NCBI GenBank assembly: GCA_026119855.1
Contig: JAOWBW010001041.1
Span: 721,710 to 785,709, forward strand
Source: Campanula takesimana
Taxonomy: Eukaryota; Streptophyta; Magnoliopsida; Asterales; Campanulaceae
Direction: 5' to 3'
DNA length: 64,000 nucleotides
Below, one piece after another: positions 47,323-58,707 of the stretch (position 1 is its first letter; the number at the start of each line of letters is the position of its first letter). The notes beneath the pieces were generated by a model. That model searched no databases and was not told the origin of the DNA. It saw only the letters and a list, made by a program, of their open reading frames with translations. The translations under genes and the position numbers were made by a program.

Positions 47323-48919
47323 GTGGTATCAGAGCCCCGTTCATGTTGATTATTTCAATACCTAGATCATGTTATGTGTATATAAATTGTTTATGTGCCT
47401 TGCATGATATGAATATTGGAATATATGATATATATGTGTTTTGTGATTTTATGTGGTTTATTGTTTTGCAACTTTAATCGCACGATTCAATCGCAATAAA
47501 TAAATTATGGTGGATTCAGAATTGTTGATTATTAATTTTTTATTGGATCAAAGTTTTAATAATCGGGGAAAAACGATTTTGAGACAAAATTTTCGAACTT
47601 TGAAAATTCTGCACATTCTGATGACCCCGGGCAACCGCACAAAACGTCTTGGGCGGCCGGACGGTTTTGAGCGACCGCACAAGAGTTTTTGGGCGGCCGC
47701 ACAAGGGGATCAGAAGGTCTGATTTTGGTCAAAAACAGAATCTAGAATTTTTCGAAAAAAAATTCAACAAAACCAGTAACAGAACCAGTCCAGACTTGCT
47801 GATCTAGAATGGGTTTTGGGTAGTTGGTTTGTGTGTGGATTTTAGGGTTTGATTTTCCTATTTGTTTTAGTCTTGTGATTCCTAGATTGGTTCAAGTTTT
47901 GGATGGCTAATCTGCGTTAATCGAGATTGTGTTTCCCAAAATTGATCGCAATCAAAGTTTCAAAGATAAAACGAATTTAGAATTATGAAGAGTTCATAAT
48001 TGCTAAAATTGAGAAACAAAATTCTTGATTCAAAGTTTGGAGATCCATGTGGAATTGTGAATGCAATTGGCCTACGTTCATCGAGACCATCTATTGCTTA
48101 GTTTCAGCCACATGGACTACTTTCTTGGTTTCTTGAATTAGTGCGGGATTGTGGTTGCCTAATGGCTTAGTTCAACCGCACTTCTTGTTGTCTTGATTTG
48201 GAGATAATAACCAAAGTTGAAATAGTCTCATCCTCATAATTATAGAGAAACTAATGACACATAAATATCATGCTTAAATTAATGGAGATTAATTTTGTGG
48301 CTAAACTTGATGTGTAACATGTTTATATTATGTGCTCATAAATGTGTTATATGCTATATGTGATGAACCTTCAAATAAAGTTTTAAGTCCTTCTTTGTCA
48401 TGCCATGATTAAAACACTTGTTTATGCATGGGTAATCTTGATGTGGGTTCGCCTCCGCGAGGTGCATTAATCTTATTCATGTATGAGCAAGATGAGGTTC
48501 ATTAGTTTAATGTGGGCTTGCCTCCGCAAGGTGCATTATATTGAATGGTTCCTATGCGTTTAAAATGGTTGGACTTAATTAGGCGTCAAAACAGTTTTGG
48601 GCCTAGGCAAAAGATGAGATTAAACATGCTTTTTGAAATTGGATTTCTCAAAGAATCTCATAAAAGGATCTAAGAATCATATGGGATATGATTGACATGA
48701 TTATCTACCTAATTAATTTAGTTTTGAGCGGTCCGCCTCCGTGGACTCAAAAGTTAAATTAAAATTGGATCTTAGCCCAATTAAATTATATTATGCATTG
48801 GATGTATATGAAGGTTATATAATTTAATGGGAGTATTTTCGTTTGAAAATACATTATTTATTTCTTTAATGAAAAATTGGTACTTATTAAATTTTGGAAA
48901 TTTTGCATATTTGTTGATA
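47323..48919 (+). other. Copia A leader with PBS and a second GC-word array
   Basis: The PBS GTGGTATCAGAGCCCCG follows the LTR at 47323-47339 (initiator tRNA-Met). The 1.6-kb untranslated leader contains GGGCAACCGCACA (47629), GGGCGGCCGGACG (47651), GAGCGACCGCACA (47669) and GGGCGGCCGCACA (47691). The text just before them (GAAAATTCTGCACATTCTG) resembles that before the LTR array (GGAAATTCTGGACATTCTGG), so the array was probably copied from LTR to leader or the reverse. No ORF of note lies between here and gag. Confidence 0.8.
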
Positions 48920-51900
48920 ATGACTAATAACACTCAATCAATGTCGTTGCGATCGATCCTTGAGAAGGATAAGCTCGAAGAGAATGGTACAAACTTTATG
49001 GATTGGATCCGTAGCATAAGAATTGTTCTTAGGCAAGAAGATAAGTTGTACATTCTCGATGGGCCTCTCCCCGCTGAACCACCGCCTACTGCCCCTAGGG
49101 TAGAAAGATACAATTACAAGAAACATCGTAATGATTCTAGAGATGTAAGTTGTCTCATGCTTGCTGCTATGTGTTCAAAACTCCAACAAAGTTTGGAACA
49201 TTTGGAAGCCTATGAGATAGGCGTGGAGTGAGAACCATGTTTCAAGAGCAAGCTAGGCAAGAGAGGTACAAGACCATTGTTGCATTCACTACTTGTAAAA
49301 TGAATGAAGGGCAACAAGTGAGTCCTCACTTTCTTAAAATGAAAGGTTATGTAGAGCACCTTGAGAAACTTGGCTATCCAATCCCATTGGAGCTAGCCAC
49401 GGATCTCATTCTTAATTCATTGCTTAAAAGTTATAATCAGTTTGTGATGAATTATAACATGCATGGAATGGATAAGAATCTCTCTGAGTTGCATGGGATG
49501 CTCAAAACTGCAGAGATGAAAATTGTGGAGAAATGTTCTCCCGTGCTCTTGGTTCATGATGGGAAGAAGGCTAGTGCCAAAGGAAAGGGTAAGAAAGTTG
49601 TCAAACCCAAAATAAGCAAGGCAAAGGTTGCCAAGGCTTCTGAGGCAAAACCCGATTCACAAAAGGATGCAATTTGTTTCCATTGTCAAGAAATTGGTCA
49701 TTGGAAAAGTAATTGCAAGGCTTTCTTGGAAGAGCAAAAGAAGAAGAAGGGCAGCAAGGCTGCGTCGACTTCAGGTATCTATATGATAGATATTCTCCTT
49801 TCTACCACTGATTCCTGGGTATTGGATACCGGATGTGGTTCTCACATTTGTCTAAATGTGCAGGGACTAAAGAATAGAAGACTGCTTAAAGAATGTGAAG
49901 TAGATCTACGCGTGGGGAATGGAGCAAGAGTTGCTGCATTAGCCGTAGGGACTTATGAAGTCACTTTACCTTCCAGATTAATTCTTGTTTTGAACAATTG
50001 CTATTATGTTCCGGATTTAAGCAGAAATATTATTTCAATTTCTTGTTTGGATAATGAAGGTTTTAAGTTTCTTATTGAGAATAAGAAATTTTCTATTTAT
50101 TTAAATGATGTGCTTTATGGTATTGCTAATTCATTTAATGGCCTTTATATCTTGGATGTCAAGAATGAAAATAATGACAATGTCTATCATGTAAATAAGA
50201 AATCTAAACCTAATGATGTAAATCATACTTATTTATGGCATTACCGTCTCAGTCATATTAATGAGAAGCGTATCTCAAAACTCCATGGGGACGGACTTTT
50301 GGGTTCATGTGACTTAGAGTCATATGATACTTGTGAGTCGTGTCTTCTTGGAAAAATGACTAAGACACCTTTTACCAAGTTGGGTGAAAGGGCAAGCGAC
50401 TTATTGGGGTTGATACATTCTGATGTATGCGGACCATTAAGTAGCAATGCTAGGGGAGGATTTCAATACTTCATAACCTTCACTGATGATTATAGTAGAT
50501 TTGGGTATGTTTACCTAATGAAACATAAAAGTAAAGCATTTGAGATATTTAGAATATTTCAAAATGAAGTAGAAAAACAACTTGGCAAAAGTATCAAGGC
50601 ACTTCGATCAGATCGTGGTGGAGAATACTTGAGTCAAGAATTTGATGATCATCTAAAGAATTGTGGAATAGTTTCACAATTAACTCCACCTGGAACGCCA
50701 CAATGGAATGGTGTGTCCGAGAGGAGAATCGGACTTTGTTAGACATGGTTCGATCAATGATGAGTCAAGTTGATCTTCCAATATCCTTTTGGGGTTACGC
50801 TCTAGAAACCGCTGCTTTCACACTAAATCGTGTTCCAACTAAATCGGTTCAAAAGACTCCATATGAGATGTGGAGTGGAAAGAAAACTTGTTTATCTTTC
50901 ATGAAGATTTGGGGTTGTGAAGCTTTTGTCAAAAGACTTGTCTCAGACAAACTTGCACACAAATCTGATAAGTGTATTTTCGTGGGATATCCTAAGGAAA
51001 CTAGAGGATATTACTTTTACAACCGTGAGGACAACACAAAGTGTTTGTTGCCCGAACTGGTGTCTTTCTAGAGAAAGAGTTTCTCTCCAAAGAAATCAGT
51101 GGGAGTAAAATAAATCTTGAAGAAATTCGAGACCCAGAAAATAACATTGAACCAATAGTGGAACAAGAACAAGAACCACAAGGAGTTGTGGAAACTGTTC
51201 AAAATACACAAGCAACTCGCAGATCTAGTAGGTTACGATCCGAGCCTGAGAGATATGGATTTCTCATAACGGATAGTAATGAGGTAGAAATCATTGAGAA
51301 TGATGAACCGTCAACCTACCAAGAGGCGATGTCTTCTCCTGATTCGGACAAGTGGCTTGGAGCCATGGAATCCGAATTGCAATCCATGCAAGACAATCAA
51401 GTTTAGAATTTGATTGATGCGCCCGAAGGTGTAAAAACCATAGGATGCAAATGGGTCTTCAAGAAGAAGACTGACATGGATGGAAAGGTGCATACTTACA
51501 AAGCTAGGCTTGTAGAGAAGGGTTATAGGCAAGTTCATGGTATTGACTATGATGAGACCTTTTCACCCGTAGCAATGATCAAGTCTATAAGAATTTTGCT
51601 TGCCATTGCTGCATATCATGACTATGAAATATGGCAGATGGACGTCAAAACCGCTTTCCTGAATGGAAAACTCCAAGAGGATGTGTATATGACACAACCA
51701 GAAGGTTTTGAGTAAGATTCTAAGGTATGCAAGTTGCAGAGATCCATCTATGGATTGAAGCAAGCTTCTAGGAGTTGGAATCTCCGTTTTGATGAATCGG
51801 TCAAAGAGTTTGGTTTCATCAAGAACGAAGATGAGCCTTGTGTATACAAGAAGATTAGTGGGAGCATAGTGCTATTCATTGTTTTATACGTGGATGACAT

Positions 51901-52810
51901 ATTGCTCATTGGAAACGACATTCCTACACTTCAGTCTGTGAAGACTTGGTTAGAAAAGTGCTTCACAATGAAAGATATGGGTGAAGCCGCATATATTCTT
52001 GGCATTAAGATCTATAGAGATAGATCAAGGAGGCTACTTGGTTTAAGCCAAAGTACATACATTGACAAGGTCATTAGAAGATTTCGTATGGAAAATTCTA
52101 AGAGAGGCACCTTGCCCGTGCTACATGGAGTTTCTCTAAGCAAGACTCAATGTCCTAAGACAAACGATGAGCGTGAGAAAATGAATGATGTTCCATATGC
52201 TTCGGCAATTGGGTCCATCATGTATGCCATGATTTGTACTAGACCGGATGTATCTTATGCTTTGAGCATGACAAGTAGATACCAATCCGACCCTGGTGAA
52301 AATCACTGGATAGCTGTAAAAGCGATTCTTAAGTACTTGAGAAGAACTAAAGACTCGTTTTTGGTCTATGGAGGAATGGAAGATGATCTCGTTGTAAATA
52401 CTTACACGGATGCAAGCTTCCAAACCGACAAAGATGATAGCCGATCGCAATCGGGTTTTGTGTTTATGTTAAATGGTGGAGCTGTAAGCTGGAAGAGTTC
52501 CAAGCAAAGTACAACCGCTGATTCTACAACAGAAGCTGAGTATATTGCTGCATCGGATGCTGCAAAGGAAGCTGTTTGGATTAAGAAGTTCATAACTGAA
52601 CTTGAAGTGGTTCCTAGTATTGCTAATCCAATAGACCTTTATTGCGATAATAATGGTGCAATTGCTCAAGCAAAGGAACCAAGAGCACATCATAAATCCA
52701 AACACATACTTAGGCGTTTTCATATCATTCGAGAGATCGTTGATAGGGGAGACGTAAATATATGCAGAGTACCTACTGATGACAATGTTGCGGACCCGCT
52801 AACAAAGTGA
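48920..52810 (+). pseudogene. Copia A gag-pol, broken by frameshifts and stops
   Basis: Gag starts MTNNTQSMSLRSILEKDKLE (48920). A frame break near 49231 leads to the rest of gag and the zinc knuckle CFHCQEIGHWKSNC (about 49675). Protease has VLDTGCGSHIC (about 49820). The pre-integrase His/Cys part is LWHYRLSH...CESCLLGK. Integrase shows IHSDVCGPL, LRSDRGGEY and the Glu of NGVSER. Frames shift near 50735 and 51070. Stops interrupt at 51404 (TAG where Trp is expected in QVWNL), 51713 (TAA) and 52808 (TGA, before LPQAKHDGH). RT carries KWVFKKK, QMDVKTAFLNG and the catalytic YVDDILLIG. RNase H has YTDASFQTD, TEAEY and LYCDNNGAI. The element is defective unless helped in trans. Confidence 0.93.
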
Positions 52811-52875
52811 CTTCCACAAGCTAAACATGATGGTCATGTTAGGTCCATGGGTATTAGATACATGGGAGATTGGGC

Positions 52876-52893
52876 CTAGGGCAAGTGGGAGAT
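52876..52893 (+). promoter_or_regulatory. Polypurine tract of copia A
   Basis: AGGGCAAGTGGGAGAT immediately precedes the 3' LTR (TGTTGG at 52894) and is the plus-strand primer region. Confidence 0.7.
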
Positions 52894-54381
52894 TGTTGGC
52901 AGTGGTGCCCTAGGCACGTTTAATAAACGTTGTAATTGTTATCATTTATTTCATATCAATAAAGAGATGTTTTGATTATTATTGTTGTTCATGTTTACTT
53001 ATAATAATCTCCGTCCCTAGTACTTGTTAAGCACTAGTATAAAGGCTAAATGATCATGGGATGATCATGTTAGATTTATGGGTACTTGTTTGGAACAAGG
53101 TACTGGACATGACCCGCTGTATGAGATTTATGTCATGGTCTATGTCGAACATATATCTTATATTAGTTATGTCATTTGAATCCTTAGACATGAAGTTATT
53201 ATAGTCTTCCACTTGATGAACATTATGTTTGACATATTCAAACGCTACCTTTAACCGGGTAGTTATAAAGGGTATGATTGGCATAATCGGATTCACGTAG
53301 GGAAGAATAATAAGCTAAATGGATTTGTCCCTCTTCGGAGAGATGTCAAACTTGGGCCTCTCGTAGGAATGATGTTGATGAAATGTTCGGCCGGACTCAA
53401 ATGAATTGATTGGATCAATGGCATTTGGATTATCAACATATTCGGAATCGAGAAAGTAATGAACAAAACAAGTTGACTGTTTGACCATGACTTGTGTTCA
53501 ATGACATCGTGGACAAAGGGATTATGACATATTCTAAAAGGAATGCGAACTTATATCTAGTTATACTATTTGGGTAGGTATGACGGTTTGTTAGAACCTA
53601 ATCATATCTTATGGTTTCATGTTTGAACCCATTGCCAACTTAGTATAATCCTAGAGGGTCACACACAATAGAACGAATCTTTAAAAGGACTATATTGGAA
53701 TTTTGGAAATTCTGGACATTCTGGGGAAGTGGGTGACCGCACAGTATGGACTGGGCGGCCGCACACTTAGCTCAGAATTGTACCATTTTGTTTCAGATAG
53801 ATGTGCGACCGCACAGTGAATTCTGGGCGGCCGCACAGTACTGTCGGCTGGCACTTTCCTAATTCGATTTGGAATGTCTTTTGACACAAGGTTCCTATTT
53901 GGAATAGGTCTTGCTTGTGTATAAAATGATGATTTCGGCCAGAACTTCAGACATAGCCTTTTGTGAGTCTCCAAAGAGTTTGAGAGAGGTTTTACTTTGT
54001 TCTAAGACATCCTTGGTCAAAGAACAAAATAATACACAAAAGAAAAATTCCATATAGTTTAAATTCATTGTGAAAACGTGTTTCACAATTTGGTCTAGCA
54101 ACCAAGATCAAAGAAGTTCCTTTGATATTCGTTCGAAGTGTGGATACCGCTAGAGGGTGAAAATCATCATCTTCAAAGTTCGTGTTCAAGCTTTGTGATC
54201 GTGATCAAGTCTTCAAATCTCCACCAAAGACCAAGAGAAATTTGATAGCCATCAAGGGTTAGTTTTTTCCTTTATTCATTATGTTGTATTTTATTTAATC
54301 ATATGAACGGATCCATGGCTTTGGGTTTCTTAAAATTTTAATTGCTATATTCCGCTGCGCATGTTACTTGGAAACCCGACA
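52894..54381 (+). repeat. Copia A 3' LTR
   Basis: 1,488 bp, TGTTGG to CCCGACA. It keeps all four GC-rich words: GGGTGACCGCACA (53731), GGGCGGCCGCACA (53753), GTGCGACCGCACA (53803) and GGGCGGCCGCACA (53825). Their spacing is 22, 50 and 22 bp. Confidence 0.93.
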
Positions 54382-54386
54382 GAAGA

Positions 54387-56508
54387 GACCCGAGTCAGTG
54401 ACCGAGATCAGAAGTTTTCTGGGTTTAGCCGGTTATTACAGAAGGTTTATAGAAGGGTTTTCGAGGATTGCTACTCCGATGACTCAGTTGACCCGGAAGG
54501 ATGTACCGTTTGTGTGGAATGAAAAATGTCAAAACAGTTTTGAGGAATTGAAGAAGAGGTTGACTACTGCACCGATTCTTGCATTACCGAATGGGAACGA
54601 CGACTTAGTGATTTATAGTGATGCTTCGAAAGAGGGTTTGGGTTGCGTTTTGATGCAAAATGGGAAAGTGATTGCGTATGCTTCGAGGAAGTTGAGCCCG
54701 AGTGAACAGAATTACCCTACTCATGATATGGAGTTGGCTGCGATAGTCTTTGCGTTGCAGAAGTGGAAGCATTACCTATATGGAGCGAAGTTTGAGATTT
54801 TTACCGATCACAAGAGTTTGAAATACCTCTTCTCTCAAAAGGAATTGAATAACCGTCAGCGTCGATGGATGGAACTTTTAAAGGACTATGATTGTACGAT
54901 TTCTTATCATCCGGGGAAGGCGAATGTGGTAGCCGATGCGATTAGTAGAAAGTCTTATGTGGCCTCGATGATGGTTCGATAGTGGAAAATGCTTGAGGAT
55001 GTTTGAGATTGGTGTCCTCGTGAATCGAGACATGGGTTCATTTTTGCGAATATTAGGGTATCTCCGACCCTAATTCAGAGGATAAAGAAGCTCAAAAGAA
55101 GATCCCGAGTTAGTGAAAGTATTGGGTAAAATGAAGGAAAGGAACTTCGAGGATTTTTCTATGAGTTCGAATGGGGTGTTGACTTTCCGTGGTCGTTTGT
55201 GCGTACCTGATGTTGGTGAAATAAAGAGGCAAGTTTTAGATGAGGGTCACAAATCGAGATATACTATTCATCCGGGTAGTACGAAGATGTATCAAAATTT
55301 GAAACAACACTTTTGGTGGAACAATATGAAGAGGGAGATAGCTGAGTATGTATCGAGGTGTTTAACTTGTCAGCAGGTCAAAGCCGAGCATCAGAGACCC
55401 GCAGGAATACTTCAGCCGTTAGAGATTCCGGAGTGGAAATGGGAGCATCTAACTATGGATTTCGTTACGGGACTACCTCGTACCCGTAGGAAGTATGACA
55501 GTGTTTGGGTAATTGTGGATAGACTGACCAAGAGTGCACATTTCTTGCCTATTGACATTAGGTACTCGATGGAAAAGCTTGCGACCCTTTACATTGATGA
55601 GATTGTGAGATTGCATGGGATTCCGATTAGCATCGTGTCAGATCGAGACCCGAGGTTTACTTCTAGATTCTGGAAGGCGTTTCAGGAAGCTTTGGGTACA
55701 GACTTGCGATTCAGTACAGCTTTTCACCCTCAGACCGACGGTCAATCCGAGAGGACCATTCAGATTTGGAGGATATGTTGCGAGCTTGTTCGATAGACTT
55801 TTCCGATTCTTGGGATAGACATTTACCGTTAGTGGAATTCTCTTACAACAACAGTTATCAGGCTAGTATCGAGATGGCACCTTATGAGGCCTTATATGGG
55901 AGAAAATGTAGATCGCCCATCTGTTGGGATGAGGTCGGTGAAGCGAAGATCGTGGGTATTGATTTGCTTCAGGATTCAGTTGAGAAAGTTAGGGTTATCT
56001 GGGATCGATTGAAAACAGCCCAGAGTCGACATAAGAGCTATGCAGATAACCGAAGGCGAGATCTTAGTTTCAGACCGGTGATTTTGTGTTCTTGAAAGTA
56101 TCTCCGAAGGTGGGTATTCGAAGGTTCGGGAAGAAAGGCAAATTGACTCCGAGGTTTATAGGTCCGTTTGAGATTCCGGGAAAGGTGAGACTTCTTGCGT
56201 ATCGACTTGCGTTACCACCATCTTTGGACCGGTTACATAATGTTTTTCACGTTTCTATGCTTCAGAAATATGTTCATGATCCTTCTCACGTTCTACCGAG
56301 GGTACCGGAGGATATAGAGCCCGACATGATTTACGAGGAACGACCGGTTCGGATTTTAGATGCCAAAGTCCAAGAGTTGAGGAACAAAAGCATTGCGTTG
56401 GTTAGAGTCCTTTGGAAGAATCATAATGTTGAGGAATCGACTTGGGAGCTTCGAGAGGAGATGGAGCGTAGATATCCGTGGCTTTTTAATTCGGGTAAGT
56501 CTCGTTAA
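54387..56508 (+). pseudogene. Chromovirus RT end, RNase H, integrase and chromodomain-like tail
   Basis: After the copia insertion the chromovirus pol continues with [16 protein letters not shown] and RNase H ([34 protein letters not shown]). At 54980 and 55003 stops interrupt a region that then shifts frame. Integrase follows, with its zinc-binding part ending [12 protein letters not shown], then [16 protein letters not shown] and the Glu in DGQSERTIQ. Frames shift again near 55770 and 56085. The last segment has GPFEI, HNVFHVSMLQKYV and a tail PVRILDAKVQELRNKSI then LVRVLWKNHNVEESTWE, a chromodomain-like module as in Tekay/Del chromoviruses, which directs integration to chromatin. Polypurine AAGGGGGAGTGAA (56530-56542) precedes the next LTR. 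Confidence 0.92.
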
Positions 56509-56542
56509 AATTCGGGTAAAATTTTCTTTAAGGGGGAGTGAA

Positions 56543-58587
56543 TGTCACGACCCGAAAACCCGTCTCTATTTTCAAATAATAAATATTTAATTATTTATTT
56601 ATTTCTTATTTAATTGTTTAAATTATTATTTAATTAATAATTATGTGTGCATTATGTTCATAATAAATTATGTCTAGCATTTTAATTGGTTAATTGTGCT
56701 AGTGTAGAGAGTTGGGTCTTAATTGTTAGTGGGGAGTTATTTGTTTTGAGTAGAGTAGGGAGGGGCCCTAAGTGTAACATTTCAAATTAATCATCTCCCT
56801 ACTCCCTCTCTTCTCCCTCACCCCTCCCTCACCTCATTTCATTTCCCAGCATACTCTCTCTCTCTCCTTGGTGGGTTAGTTTTTCTTCTCTCCCTTCTCT
56901 CTTCATTTTCACCTTCTTCTCTCATCTTTCCTTATTTCTCATTTTAAGAAATGTGTTTAGATCGTCGATAGGATCGCGTAGAATCAAAATATTTGAATTC
57001 CGTCGTCTTTGAGAAATTCCGGGTAAGTTGCTTTTCCCCATTTTTTATGCTAAGGTGTTCATTTCATGTTTATACAATGCTTTAGTTGATATATTTGATG
57101 TTTTATTGAGTTTGGAATTTATTTGGAATTTATTTGGGTTTTTGATAAAAAATGGTGAATGTTATGAATGTTGTGATTTGATCTTGGTTTTAGTTGATAA
57201 ATGGTGTTGTTAAGGTCCCCCTTTTGGTTAGATATTGTTTGGGTACCTTGGGGATCATGTTGGAAGTATTGATTTTGAATGTTGTGAAATTGGGTAAGAA
57301 AAATGAAGAACCCAGCTCTGTTTTCCCGGCCAAAAACCAGACCAGGCGCCCGCCCGGGTTGGACCAGGCGCCCGCCTACCCTGCCTTTTCCAGCGGCCAG
57401 ACCTTCTGGTCAAATAAGCGCGCGCCCGACCCCCCTTAAGCGCCCGCCCGCCCTGTTTCAGGAAATTCTTCCTTTTTGCTTGTTTAAACTAGATTGCTTC
57501 CCTAGTTTTAATTTATCTACTCAAATTTACTTAAGTTAACATCGTGGAACACGTTAATGTTTGACTTTGATTCCTTTGTGAACAATTTAGTTGTGGAACT
57601 TACTTGATCCTTTTGGAATGTTGGAACACCTTTGATGGGATGTTGGTTTATGCACCTTTTTGGTGATTACGTGGAATGATTCCCTACTTTGGAATCAATG
57701 GTTGTTTATCGTGCTAGTATTTTATTACTTAGCCTTTACTTGAAAGTCCAGCTGGTATTTGTGTGTGTTTCGGGCGATGCGAAACATTATGATGGCACAA
57801 GCCAAGTCCATTATGATGTTGACCATTGTTTTGCCCCATTATTTCCCTCCTCCAGATTGGCCTTGGATGTGAGATGAGCTAGCCCCTTTGTGAGCAATTT
57901 AGCTATTGGTTTTGGGCTTTGACTGTGTGTCACTGTCCCCTTATTGTTATTGGTTCCGGTACCGGGGGTTTTCTCTTCAAGCTTTCATGCTACTATGAAG
58001 GTGTCGACTGTTGATTATGGAAGCTGCGCAGCGACCTTTATTTGGTTATATCAGTTGGGAAACCTTGGCTAATATCCTTTGTTAATTGTTTATTTCCGCT
58101 GCTATCTGTTAAATGATAATTGCTATGTGCTATGTGATTTATTATTGATTATTGCATCTTATCATGTCATGTAGTTGCATTAGTAACTTATTGAGATTTA
58201 TCTCACCCCCTTTCTTTTATCTTTGTTTTTCCTTAACCCCCCCCCAGGTGGAAAGGATTAGACTCGCTGATCACGAGACAGGACGTCGTGAGGGTTGAGC
58301 TTTTGGGGCAAGTTGTTATCGGTGGGTTTACATTATATAAATGTGTAACCTTTTGGGAATAGTTGTACCAAACTTGACGTCATTAGAATTTGTATATTTT
58401 ATTATTTTGGGTGTAAGCTTATGGAGCTTATATTAGTTAATATTTTGTTGTTCAAGTTGGGTTTCAAAACTTTGTGTTATCATCTTTGGTATAAAGGAAA
58501 ATTTTTATATCTCATTATTTTAGAGTTTATTGTTTAAGTCGACGTCCAGCTCGCGCACTCCGGGCCCGCGGGGTCGGGGTCGCGACA
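56543..58587 (+). repeat. Second LTR of the chromovirus
   Basis: About 2,045 bp from TGTCACGACCC to GGTCGCGACA, highly similar to 42492-44544. It has the same four GC-rich words at 57345, 57367, 57417 and 57439. It is followed not by host DNA but by another PBS (TTGGTATCAGAGCC at 58589) and another gag, so it is shared between two internal regions. Confidence 0.93.
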
Positions 58588-58707
58588 GTTGGTATCAGAG
58601 CCATGGTTTGGCTCTAAGTATAAGTCTAGGTGGACTAGTATGACCTAGGAGGGTAGTTGTGTTCGGAGTGAGTAACGGTTGATGTTTTATGCAGGTAATT
58701 GTTCTCA

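Larger units (their letters stand above)
45863..54381 (+). mobile_element. Ty1/copia retrotransposon (copia A) inserted in the gypsy RT
   Basis: Two LTRs (45863-47322 and 52894-54381) enclose a 5.57-kb internal region in the order gag, PR, INT, RT, RNase H, which defines copia. The LTR tips are TGTTGG and CCAACA (5') or CCGACA (3'). The target GAAGA is duplicated (45857-45861 and 54382-54386), with one extra T at 45862. The LTRs differ at roughly 17 sites by eye plus a 26-bp deletion, so the insertion is recent but not brand new, and it postdates the chromovirus. The pol sequence is of the TNT1-94-like kind. It cannot encode a full polyprotein. Confidence 0.94.

Noticed and set aside
53690..53974. 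94-codon minus-strand frame with RPPRIHCAVAHL-type repeats
   Set aside because: It is the array of GC words translated; its repetition follows the 22-50-22 DNA spacing.
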